From Spirochaetia bacterium (GTDB lineage Bacteria; Spirochaetota; UBA12135): 6,517 nucleotides of DNA. The DNA is taken from positions 1 through 6,517 of the forward strand of contig DNNS01000614.1 of assembly GCA_003497555.1 (NCBI GenBank). The letters are read 5' to 3'. How positions within the stretch are numbered: position 1 is the first letter of the stretch; each line of letters begins with the position of its first letter. The translations under genes were made by a program, and so were the position numbers. Below, in pieces: positions 1 to 6,517 of this stretch. The notes below the pieces were generated by a model. It was given only the letters and a program-made list of their open reading frames with translations, ran no database searches and was not told the DNA's origin.

Positions 1-1232
1 TTGACCTTTGCCGATTTGCGGTGCGCAGGATCTATTTTCAGTTTTTGTTCTTCCTGATCAAAAAAGGTGCGGTAAGACCAGTAAAAACGCAGCGGCAGCA
101 TGGGTATATGAATGCGGATTCCGGCGCCGAAATCAAACATATACTGCCGGTAATCGCTCATCCACCCTGTGTTGTTGAAATTCAGGGCCGGTACGGAAAG
201 GTTTCCGGCATCGGCAAAGAAAACACCCCATACATATTTTTCCGCAAACGGGAAACGCAGTTCTGCCGAATGCCTGATTTTTGCCCTGCCTACCGGCCGG
301 TAGTTTTCGTCAAAGGAAGGCATGAGGAATTGCGCATAATTGGGACACAGGCTTTTCCGGAATTTTTCCACTGCTGTTGAATCCCAGCCGCGCAGTTCTT
401 CCTGCATAAAATAATAATAATGGGCTTCTTCGTTTTCAATGCGCCCCCGCAGGTCCTGCCCGATAAAACTTAAGTCACTGGAAAAAGCGAGTACAACCTT
501 CCAGACCGGATTAAAATAGCGGGAAAGACTGAAATTCCATTTGGTGAGTTTTTCGGAAATAAAAATATGTTCCATATAAATACTGGCCAGACTGCCGCGC
601 ATGGTATTTAGATAATTATCGCGCGTATCGCGGGAAAGCGAAAGATTAACGGATTCCGTGGTCTGCCATTTGCTGCGGCCGGTTGCCGGGTCAATCGGGC
701 CGGTTACTATTTCAAGTTCCGATAACCGAACTCTCTCATTCGCCAGATCCGGCCTGTACTGCGATGGTTTATTTGGATCAAGAAGAGCCTGTCTTTCTTC
801 TTCGGTTATATACCAGTGTCTTTGTTCTCTGATAAATTTTCCTATGCGGTTTTTTGTTGTTAAATAATAAAAAAAACGTTTGGTGGTAGAACCGGCGCTT
901 ACTGACCAGAAATCAAAAAAACGGTAGCCCAAATTCAAACCAATAGAAAAATCAAATTTGGTATAATTTACATCGATTGATTCCTCGGTATTAATTGTTC
1001 TAAAGAGGAATATTTCGTTATTAGCCGAGGCATTTATCCCGGCTGTTACCGGTAAATTTAAAATCCAGGGTTCGGTAAAAGCGCTTATAATGCTCTGTTT
1101 TTTCTGGGCGAATTCGATTTTACCGGAAACAGTCTGTCCCTTGCCTAAAAAATTTATTTCTTTTACTTCGGTAAAAATAGACGGCCCGCTTGACGTACCC
1201 CAGCCGCCGCCGGCTGTCAGCATGCCGGTACG
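1..1232 (-). other. BamA beta-barrel (bacterial surface antigen / Omp85 C-terminal domain), incomplete
   Basis: From residue 430 the sequence alternates short amphipathic strands with periplasmic turns and external loops. By comparison with E. coli BamA I place strands 1-15: strand 1 at GMLTAGGGWGT, strand 8 at SVNLSLSRDTRDN, strand 9 after MRG, strand 12 at AKIRHSAELRF, strand 13 at WGVFFADAGN and strand 15 at PLRFYWSY. Loop 4 (about 553-619) is long and charged. Loop 6 (about 689-745) carries LRGW. Strand 16, which pairs with strand 1 at the lateral gate, lies outside the window. Strand assignments are manual. Confidence 0.88.
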
Positions 1233-2519
1233 CTGTTCCTTGACGCGGAATACCAGGTTCATAAGCCCCTCGGTGCTGCCCTGGCGCGGTTCCGGAATCA
1301 CGCTTTCAAAATACTGCAGATTCATCAGTTTTTCCACGGAACGGCGGATTTTACTCACATTAAAAATTTCGCCTTCGCGCACTTCTATTTCGCGCCTGAT
1401 AACCTTTTCTTTGGTTTTTTCCTGGCCGGTGATGATTATTGATTCCACATGCGCCTTGTCGCCCTCGTAAATATCAATAATAAAATGTACGGTTTTATCG
1501 TCTTCATTAACCGACTGGATGGGAGTAATGCGCGAAAAAATATAGCCGCGTTCATTATAGGCGCTGCGGATGCGTTCAATGTCATTGTCATGAACCTCCT
1601 GGTTAAAAACTGCGCCTTTTTTTCTTTTCAGCCATTTGCGTATTTCAGATTCTTCAAATAATTTGGTGCCCTTGATTTTTACATCCCCGAAATAATATTT
1701 TTCCCCTTCTGTTATCCAGATGGAAATATAGACATTCTGGGCGGTTTTGCGGTGCGGTTTGTTCCAGCGGTATTCGTATTTGATATCGGTAATGGCGGCA
1801 TTGATATAACCGTACTTTTTAAAATTGTTGATGATTTTTTCGCGGTCGGTTTCAAATTTTTCCAGATTGAATTTTCCGGAAGCGAATATTTTATCTTCTT
1901 TGGTTTCCATGGCCCTGCGGATCTGGCGCGCCGGAATATGATCGTTGCCGAAAAATTCGATTTTTTCTACCAGTACTTCAGACCCTTCGTCAATAATAAA
2001 TTCGATATTTACGGTTTTTTTTTCGCGGTTCTCGTGCTGTTCGGGATCGACTTTGGTCATAAGATAACCTTCGGTCCTGTATTTTTCGCGTATCTTGAGA
2101 ATACTGCGGTTAAGAAGCGAGCTTGAGAAACAGGCGCCTTCTTTCAGTTCCAGCAGATTGCGCAGGTCTTCTTCATTGAATTTTTTATTGCCGCTGATTT
2201 TAATAGTGCCGATTTTGGGAAATTCTTCCACAATAATTTCAAGGATTGCGCCCTTGGTTGCTTTTTCCATGATAAATTTGATATCCGCAAAAAGGCCGCT
2301 TTGATACATGGTTTTAAAATTTTTTCTGAGCAAACCGGAATTTACCGGCTCGCCCCTGTTAATATCCACAAAAGAGGAAATTTTTCTTTTGTTTTCATTG
2401 ACATTACCGGTTACTTTTATGTCTTCAAGAATCAGGCCGTCCCATTCTTCCATGCTGCCGGCGCAGAGCATAGTTATTAATACAGGCAGGCAGATAAGTC
2501 GGATCAAGGCAATTTTCAC
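1..2519 (-). CDS. bamA: Outer membrane protein assembly factor BamA (Omp85), 3'-partial
   Basis: BamA is the central, essential component of the BAM complex; it folds and inserts beta-barrel proteins into the outer membrane. I translated 839 codons without a stop; the frame runs off the left edge. In order: signal peptide (1-20), five POTRA domains (about 30-100, 101-178, 183-272, 275-352, 356-428), then a 16-strand-type barrel from about 430. POTRA hallmarks recur, such as IKVTGN, IKISGNKKF, IEFFGN, VKIKGTKLF and IIITGQ at domain starts. The barrel has GGGWGT at strand 1, SRDTRDN then RG (629-642), loop-6 LRGW (709-712), AELRF with E753 and FADAGN with D770. Arg710, Glu753 and Asp770 match the conserved E. 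coli R661/E717/D740 network. Only the last strand, perhaps 10-20 residues, is missing (E. coli BamA is 810 residues). The GTG start is chosen for its ribosome binding site and intact signal peptide. The paralogue TamA is unlikely, because it has three POTRA domains. Confidence 0.97.
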   Translation of the reverse strand, partial: MKIALIRLICLPVLITMLCAGSMEEWDGLILEDIKVTGNVNENKRKISSFVDINRGEPVNSGLLRKNFKTMYQSGLFADIKFIMEKATKGAILEIIVEEFPKIGTIKISGNKKFNEEDLRNLLELKEGACFSSSLLNRSILKIREKYRTEGYLMTKVDPEQHENREKKTVNIEFIIDEGSEVLVEKIEFFGNDHIPARQIRRAMETKEDKIFASGKFNLEKFETDREKIINNFKKYGYINAAITDIKYEYRWNKPHRKTAQNVYISIWITEGEKYYFGDVKIKGTKLFEESEIRKWLKRKKGAVFNQEVHDNDIERIRSAYNERGYIFSRITPIQSVNEDDKTVHFIIDIYEGDKAHVESIIITGQEKTKEKVIRREIEVREGEIFNVSKIRRSVEKLMNLQYFESVIPEPRQGSTEGLMNLVFRVKEQRTGMLTAGGGWGTSSGPSIFTEVKEINFLGKGQTVSGKIEFAQKKQSIISAFTEPWILNLPVTAGINASANNEIFLFRTINTEESIDVNYTKFDFSIGLNLGYRFFDFWSVSAGSTTKRFFYYLTTKNRIGKFIREQRHWYITEEERQALLDPNKPSQYRPDLANERVRLSELEIVTGPIDPATGRSKWQTTESVNLSLSRDTRDNYLNTMRGSLASIYMEHIFISEKLTKWNFSLSRYFNPVWKVVLAFSSDLSFIGQDLRGRIENEEAHYYYFMQEELRGWDSTAVEKFRKSLCPNYAQFLMPSFDENYRPVGRAKIRHSAELRFPFAEKYVWGVFFADAGNLSVPALNFNNTGWMSDYRQYMFDFGAGIRIHIPMLPLRFYWSYRTFFDQEEQKLKIDPAHRKSAKV
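1236..2432 (-). other. Five-POTRA periplasmic arm of BamA
   Basis: Residues 30-428 contain five consecutive units, each opening with a strand of the form (V/I)xxIxIxGN or a variant, followed by two helices and two strands ending in an acidic turn such as VEEF, DEG, TEG, YEG or VKEQ. POTRA domains receive unfolded outer-membrane proteins and bind BAM lipoproteins, or in this gene context possibly TamB. Five is the canonical BamA number, against three in TamA. The third unit carries a slightly extended last hairpin (about 247-266, rich in basic and aromatic residues). Boundaries are by eye, within about five residues. Confidence 0.88.
2460..2519 (-). other. Signal peptide of BamA
   Basis: Residues 1-20 have a short basic N-region (Lys2, Arg7), a hydrophobic core (LICLPVLITML) and a small residue at the probable cleavage point after Ala20, before GSMEEWDG. 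This is a Sec, signal peptidase I type leader, as expected for BamA. Cys19 sits near the site, but the residue before it is Leu rather than Gly, Ala or Ser, so a lipoprotein reading is poorly supported. The exact cleavage site is a guess by eye. Confidence 0.75.
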
Positions 2520-2520
2520 T

Positions 2521-3465
2521 TTAGAATCTCCATTTTTTCAGTATCTTTATATCATGGTCTCCCCAGGAAGAAAAGGTGCGGTCGATTTTCCATTCGTACT
2601 GAAGATCGAATTCACCGAATTCATATTCTATATCAAGGGCATGGGCAAAAGGGGATACGGAATTGGTTTGCCCGCGCTGGTAGCTGATATCATAATATAA
2701 AAAAAGCCGATCGGTTACATATTTTCCCATGCCAAGAGAAATTTTTGTATCGAGAAAGGCGTTCTGGGCCGCCGTGCTGAAGGAACCGGTGTTCAGGTGT
2801 TCAAAAAAATCCGTATCAATACGGAAAATATCAAGGCCGGAAAGCCGGCGTATTTTTCTTTCCAGCGGGCGCAGTATATTGGCATCGATAGAAATGGCTT
2901 TTACGGCCGAGATAGCGCTTTTACCGCTGCCGGAAGCAGTGAGCGGGGCCAGTCCTAAAAATTGCCTGATGTCATCAGCGCTTTTGGGAGGATCGGAGGT
3001 TAAATTAATGTTTCGTCTGGAAAGAAAGGAATTCATGGTGAGATAAATAATAATGGTTTCGCCGCGATCGTCCTTGGTGCGGTAGGAACCCTGTACATCC
3101 ATGAAGGGGTCGATTTCATCCATATCTTCGCGAAAGTCAGCCCTGATTTTATCCAGACGGAAATTCACGCCTGCCCAGGAATATATTCCCCTGGCCCCTT
3201 CCAGCTGGCCGGTTACCCGGAAAGAATCGTCATAAACACGCCCGGAAAATTTGACAGCGGAGCCTTTTTTGATCAGGGTTTCCAGCATCTCATTGTAAAA
3301 ACGCGTGCGTTCTCCGGCTTTAATTTCCATATCCCAGTCAAGACGTTCGAAAAAATTGGGATTTTGCGAATCGGCTGAGCTATTGCCTTTAAATGACAAA
3401 TCGCAGTTTTTAAGCTCCATTTGCCCTGCAGCTGCCGGATAAGCCTGGCTGCCGGATAGGGCGAC
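2521..3465 (-). other. C-terminal TamB (DUF490) domain
   Basis: Residues 1015-1328, numbered from the TTG at 6507, form the most conserved part of the family. The domain opens with a G-x-VALSGSQAYPAAAGQMEL strand pair. It continues with a GxYxxW(A)GxxFRLDKIRADF region and a strand pair around GSYRTKDDRGE and YLTMNS, then reaches the SDPPKSADDI segment that precedes a helical stretch. The end has the MGKYVTDRLFLYYD motif and a last amphipathic strand ending in Phe. In the family this part resembles an outer-membrane beta strand set and contacts the Omp85 partner's POTRA or barrel. Confidence 0.88.
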
Positions 3466-6400
3466 ACTGCCTGATAAATTTCCCTCTGCGTCAAAAAGAG
3501 GCGATTGGTATTTTACCGGAATACCGGTTTCATTTTCAGTAAAAATTGTCATGGCGTATTGATCAATAACCCCGGCAGGCAGGGAAAGACTGAAAAAGCC
3601 GTCAGCCTGTAAAAAGGATTTGCGGTAATCAAGGCGCAGGTCGTCAAGCTGAAAGCGGTTTTTTTTAATTGTAATGTCAAGCAGCCCGCTGGATGAAGGC
3701 CGGGCAAAACCGGTAAGCCGGGTACGCCCCCTGCAAAGCATCCGTCCGTCAAGCAGAATTTTATCGCCTTCGTTATATACATGCAGAAATAAATTGGCAC
3801 GGTAGTAATTATTGTTGTGTTTATAGGTAAAAAAAGCTTCTTCCGGATAATGCTCCTCGATAATTTCGGTAAATAAATTCAGGTGCTGCAGGTTGAATTT
3901 CTGGCTGTGTATGATCAGATCGGTTTTTTTTCCTCCGGCGATGCCTTCGGTAAAAAAAATCGGGCGATCATCGTAATAATATTTGAAATCAATCAGGTGA
4001 TCAGCTCCCCGCCTGATAATTTCGCCTCCCGGCCCGTGGCTGCCCTGCCTGGAAAAAAGAATACGCTGTTTTTCAAAAACAATCCGGGCGGACAGGGGAA
4101 GTATTTTTTCCCCGTTCATTAATAACCGGTCGGAAACTACCGAGAGCCGGTTTTCATTCTGACGCCAGGTAAAATTCAGCCCCCCGCTGAACACTGCAAA
4201 GGAGCGGAAATCATGCAGTACGGCCGGAAGCGATAATACCCCGTTTTTATATACGGCATTTTTTACTTTCAGACAGTCGGTTTCTGCGCTGCCGGCATTT
4301 TCATTTTTCATCAGCAGGTTTTTAAGCTCAAATTCGCCGTGATGCCGGTAGAGCTCAAAGTAGAGAAGATAATTTCTGGAGTTCAGCTCAAGATTGCGTA
4401 TATATATTTTGGCGTTAAGGTTGGGGTTGCGCAGATCGCCGGTAATTACAGCCTCGGAGCGCAGCCGGCCGCTTAAAACCGAAAGCGGGCCCAGGGTTTT
4501 TTTATTGTCAAGATAGAATTTTTTTACCAGCATGGTGCTGGTGGTGCTATACCCGCTGTTTTCGCCTGATATGATAAAAGATTCGTCGGTATCTTCATTT
4601 TTCATTTCAAAATTATAGCTGAAACTTAGCGGCCATGATTCGTGCAGGGCTTCACCCCGGCCGATCAGGGAATGCTGTTCGTCGAAATAGGTAATTTTTG
4701 AAAAAGTAATGGATTGATCGTTCCAGGCAAATGCCGCGGAAAGTCCGCTCTGCTTGCTCCATGGATTAAGCTGCGTCAGATTTATATTTCCGCCGGCCTG
4801 GAAAAATGTGCTGAAAGAAAAATCCGCTGTCATGGACAAATTAGCTGTTGCAGAAAGCTTCAGGTTTTTTATTTCCAGGCAGCCGGATGTATTTTTTTTT
4901 AAATCAATCTCGGCCGTATAGCGGGTTTCGGCCCCGGCTTCCAGCAGATCGATTTTAACCGTTTCGTTCTCCATGCTGACGGTTCCGCTTAAAATATTTT
5001 TAAGACTTGCGTTTTTTGCAGCCAGGGTAATCTGAAAATTATTATAATTCCGGTTTAAATCAAGCAGCAGGGAAAAATTTTGGGCTGCAGCACCGGTCTG
5101 TATCTGCCCCTCGCTGATGCGGAATATATTATTTGAACCCGTCAGCCGGCAGGAAAAAAAATCTTTTGCCAAAATATCATCAAACACCGATATCCTTCCG
5201 GACAGATCGGTATTTGTACCGGTTTTACGGAGCATGATATTGCCGTTAATGGTATGGGAGGGGAGCAAATTGATTCCGAGCAGACCGGTTAAGGTATTGA
5301 TTTTGGCGTCTGTTAAAGATATATTTAACAATATATCCCGGTTTCTGTCAAATTCGATTTCTCCGGAAACGCCTTCGGTATTAAAAATCTGCAGCTTGAA
5401 TAAATCGCTGTTGTGCTGAATTCCGATGCGCAGGGGAAGTCTGCTGCGGTTAACAGCCAGCGAAGTGCAGTCCAGCAGGCTGTAATCATTGGAAACAGAT
5501 AAAAGCGAGCCTCCGCCGTTTAGCAAGCGGGTTCCGACGGCAAAATTTTTAAACATAAAGCTGACTTCAGGATAACAATTCAGGCAATCCCATGCAGCCG
5601 CAGCTGAAAAACTTCCGTTTTTTTCCATGGCATAATAGGCTTTTTTTTTTGACCCGCTGCCTGTATAATAAAATACGGAGTTTTCTCCAGGGCGGCGGCT
5701 TTTAATTTTTGCTGATATTCCATCGCGCTTCCCCGAGATAAAATTTACCGAGGCGGTTATTTTTCCGGCACCGGGCAGTATCGGTATTACTTTATGCAGA
5801 GCAAAAAACGATGATATTCCAGGGTCATACCCCAGGCAATTAGCATACTGCAGCAGTTTTTCCGAAGGAATATCTTTGGCGAGAGCATCTGCAGTCAGGC
5901 CTTCTTCCGGGCTGTAAATAATCCGGCACTTGAGATCCGTATCTTCACCTTCGATTATGGCGGAAAGCCTGCCGTTATTGAATTTTCCGCTGCCCTTAAA
6001 GGAAGCGATGTTATGATAACCTTCATAAAAAAGAATTTCTGCGGAAATATATCTTAATTGTTCATCCGCGGAAAGCAGAGCCTGTACCCGGTATTCTCCC
6101 GAACCTTCAAAAAGAAAACGACAGTAAATACTGCGGTTTTCGGAAAAAATTTCCATTCTGTCAATTTTAAATTCAAAAGCGCCGGATGTAAGTGCGGTGC
6201 TGCGCAGAACAATGCGTATTTTTTTTAAAATTTTTATAAGCTCCTGTAAATCCGCGGGCCTGGATATATCGCCCCGGGATGGTTTCAGAATGATTTTAGA
6301 TCCGGTAACTGTAACGTTATTTATGGAATCCTGCAGGCTGAAAGTTTTTAAAAAAGAATAAAAATCAAATTTGATGTCGGTTTCCGGAATTTCCGCCTTT

Positions 6401-6517
6401 AAACCGCTGTTATTGATGGAAATATTTTTAATTGACAGAATATTGAGAAGGCGATATTTTATTAATTCATAGGAAAATTCGGATTTCAGCGTTTGGGCGA
6501 TTACCAAGCCTAATTTT
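2521..6517 (-). CDS. tamB: TamB-family (AsmA-like / DUF490) translocation and assembly module protein, 5'-partial
   Basis: This is a large periplasm-spanning envelope protein, expected to be anchored in the inner membrane and to reach an Omp85 partner in the outer membrane; the family is implicated in outer-membrane protein assembly and phospholipid transport. About 1331 residues are visible; E. coli TamB has 1259. Numbering from the TTG codon at 6507-6505, residues 20-80 look like the AsmA-type N-terminal region, with short alternating beta strands (NILSIKNISI). Residues 80-1010 are almost entirely beta-strand-like, as in the lipid-holding beta-taco fold. Residues 1015-1328 carry the TamB C-terminal domain, including SDPPKSADDIRQFL (1171-1184), SLGMGKYVTDRLFLYYD (1257-1273) and a terminal phenylalanine. 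The frame is open to the window edge, the TTG has no properly spaced ribosome binding site, and no membrane anchor is visible, so the true start is upstream. The stop codon is one base from bamA. Family assignment is strong; the exact function is inferred. Confidence 0.92.
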   Translation of the reverse strand, partial: KLGLVIAQTLKSEFSYELIKYRLLNILSIKNISINNSGLKAEIPETDIKFDFYSFLKTFSLQDSINNVTVTGSKIILKPSRGDISRPADLQELIKILKKIRIVLRSTALTSGAFEFKIDRMEIFSENRSIYCRFLFEGSGEYRVQALLSADEQLRYISAEILFYEGYHNIASFKGSGKFNNGRLSAIIEGEDTDLKCRIIYSPEEGLTADALAKDIPSEKLLQYANCLGYDPGISSFFALHKVIPILPGAGKITASVNFISGKRDGISAKIKSRRPGENSVFYYTGSGSKKKAYYAMEKNGSFSAAAAWDCLNCYPEVSFMFKNFAVGTRLLNGGGSLLSVSNDYSLLDCTSLAVNRSRLPLRIGIQHNSDLFKLQIFNTEGVSGEIEFDRNRDILLNISLTDAKINTLTGLLGINLLPSHTINGNIMLRKTGTNTDLSGRISVFDDILAKDFFSCRLTGSNNIFRISEGQIQTGAAAQNFSLLLDLNRNYNNFQITLAAKNASLKNILSGTVSMENETVKIDLLEAGAETRYTAEIDLKKNTSGCLEIKNLKLSATANLSMTADFSFSTFFQAGGNINLTQLNPWSKQSGLSAAFAWNDQSITFSKITYFDEQHSLIGRGEALHESWPLSFSYNFEMKNEDTDESFIISGENSGYSTTSTMLVKKFYLDNKKTLGPLSVLSGRLRSEAVITGDLRNPNLNAKIYIRNLELNSRNYLLYFELYRHHGEFELKNLLMKNENAGSAETDCLKVKNAVYKNGVLSLPAVLHDFRSFAVFSGGLNFTWRQNENRLSVVSDRLLMNGEKILPLSARIVFEKQRILFSRQGSHGPGGEIIRRGADHLIDFKYYYDDRPIFFTEGIAGGKKTDLIIHSQKFNLQHLNLFTEIIEEHYPEEAFFTYKHNNNYYRANLFLHVYNEGDKILLDGRMLCRGRTRLTGFARPSSSGLLDITIKKNRFQLDDLRLDYRKSFLQADGFFSLSLPAGVIDQYAMTIFTENETGIPVKYQSPLFDAEGNLSGSVALSGSQAYPAAAGQMELKNCDLSFKGNSSADSQNPNFFERLDWDMEIKAGERTRFYNEMLETLIKKGSAVKFSGRVYDDSFRVTGQLEGARGIYSWAGVNFRLDKIRADFREDMDEIDPFMDVQGSYRTKDDRGETIIIYLTMNSFLSRRNINLTSDPPKSADDIRQFLGLAPLTASGSGKSAISAVKAISIDANILRPLERKIRRLSGLDIFRIDTDFFEHLNTGSFSTAAQNAFLDTKISLGMGKYVTDRLFLYYDISYQRGQTNSVSPFAHALDIEYEFGEFDLQYEWKIDRTFSSWGDHDIKILKKWRF
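2527..2531 (-). promoter_or_regulatory. Ribosome binding site of bamA inside the 3' end of tamB
   Basis: On the minus strand GGAGA is followed by seven bases (TTCTAAA) and then the GTG start of bamA at 2519-2517. The motif and spacing are close to ideal, which supports GTG over the ATG codons at residues 17 and 23. Those alternatives would remove the signal peptide. The GGAGA bases also form part of the Trp-Arg codons just before the last residue of TamB, and the spacer contains the tamB stop codon. Ribosomes finishing tamB therefore uncover the bamA start, which favours translational coupling. Confidence 0.85.
5641..5650 (-). repeat. A10 homopolymer tract within tamB
   Basis: Ten T on the plus strand read as ten A on the coding strand. 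They encode the end of a serine codon and three lysines (SGSKKKAYY, residues 286-288 are Lys). It is the longest single-base run I see in the window. The reading frame is intact across it. Similar A9 runs occur at 4892-4900 (tamB) and 2015-2023 (bamA). Such runs can be sites of polymerase slippage or of sequencing error; nothing here shows that slippage is used. Confidence 0.6.

Noticed and set aside
1090..1470. Plus-strand open frame of 126 codons opposite the POTRA5/barrel junction
   Set aside because: The opposite strand is unambiguously BamA here (POTRA5 and first barrel strands), and the plus-strand product is serine/proline-rich with no motif.
1752..2126. Plus-strand open frame opposite bamA, Phe-rich, 124 codons
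   Set aside because: It lies entirely opposite the POTRA region of bamA. Its Phe-rich make-up is what GAA/AAA-rich codons give when read on the other strand, and it has no recognisable domain.
2460..2519. BamA N-terminus as a lipoprotein leader (Cys19)
   Set aside because: The residue before Cys19 is Leu, which does not fit a lipobox, and BamA proteins use ordinary signal peptides.
2308..2700. Plus-strand open frame spanning the tamB-bamA junction, 130 codons
   Set aside because: It is antisense to the end of tamB and the start of bamA, both clearly coding, and shows no family resemblance.
2829..2850. GGCCGGAAAGCCGGC inverted repeat as a terminator
   Set aside because: It is a short, weak palindrome inside tamB with no following T-run in the transcribed direction, and the coding sequence continues through it.
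3273..3800. Two short minus-strand frames inside tamB (3273-3494 and 3549-3800)
   Set aside because: They sit in a different frame within the intact tamB reading frame and have no domain or convincing start signal; they are not evidence of a frameshift because the tamB frame continues unbroken.
6505..6507. TTG as the true start of tamB
   Set aside because: The frame is open to the window edge, there is no properly spaced ribosome binding site before it, and the expected N-terminal membrane anchor would be missing, so the gene most likely begins outside the window.
1..6517. A novel defence, secretion or mobile system
   Set aside because: Both genes belong to conserved envelope-biogenesis families and fill the window; there are no repeats, att sites, transposase fragments or unassigned genes.

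Overview
The window holds two genes and almost nothing else. Both lie on the minus strand and are transcribed from high to low coordinates. The upstream gene (2521-6517) encodes a very large, beta-rich TamB/AsmA-superfamily envelope protein whose N-terminus lies beyond the right edge. The downstream gene (1-2519) encodes BamA, the Omp85-family outer-membrane protein assembly factor. It has a signal peptide, five POTRA domains and nearly the whole beta-barrel; its last strand and stop codon lie beyond the left edge. One base separates the tamB stop codon from the bamA GTG start, and the bamA ribosome binding site sits inside the last codons of tamB. The two genes are therefore almost certainly one transcriptional and translational unit. 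No stretch over a few bases is non-coding, and I see no promoter, terminator, RNA gene, mobile element or CRISPR array.

Organism: this is a diderm bacterium with an outer membrane. The gene order tamB then bamA, with no tamA, is the arrangement known in spirochaetes (Treponema pallidum TP0325-TP0326, Borrelia BB0794-BB0795, each followed by an OmpH/Skp gene). A spirochaete or a related lineage is the best guess. This rests on gene order and protein architecture, not on a database search; other diderm phyla also place large TamB-like genes beside Omp85 genes. Base composition looks moderate, somewhat below half GC (not counted), with many A-runs on the coding strand.

How they work together: BamA folds and inserts beta-barrel proteins into the outer membrane. 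TamB-family proteins span the periplasm from an inner-membrane anchor to an Omp85 protein and are implicated in outer-membrane protein assembly and in phospholipid transport to the outer membrane. In Proteobacteria the TamB partner is TamA; where TamA is absent, BamA is the proposed partner. The 1-nt coupling here fits balanced production of two such partners.

I found no undescribed system. The points most worth a second look are the long barrel loop L4 of BamA, its loop-6 LRGW motif without the usual preceding glycine pair, the tight tamB-bamA junction, and A9-A10 tracts in both genes.
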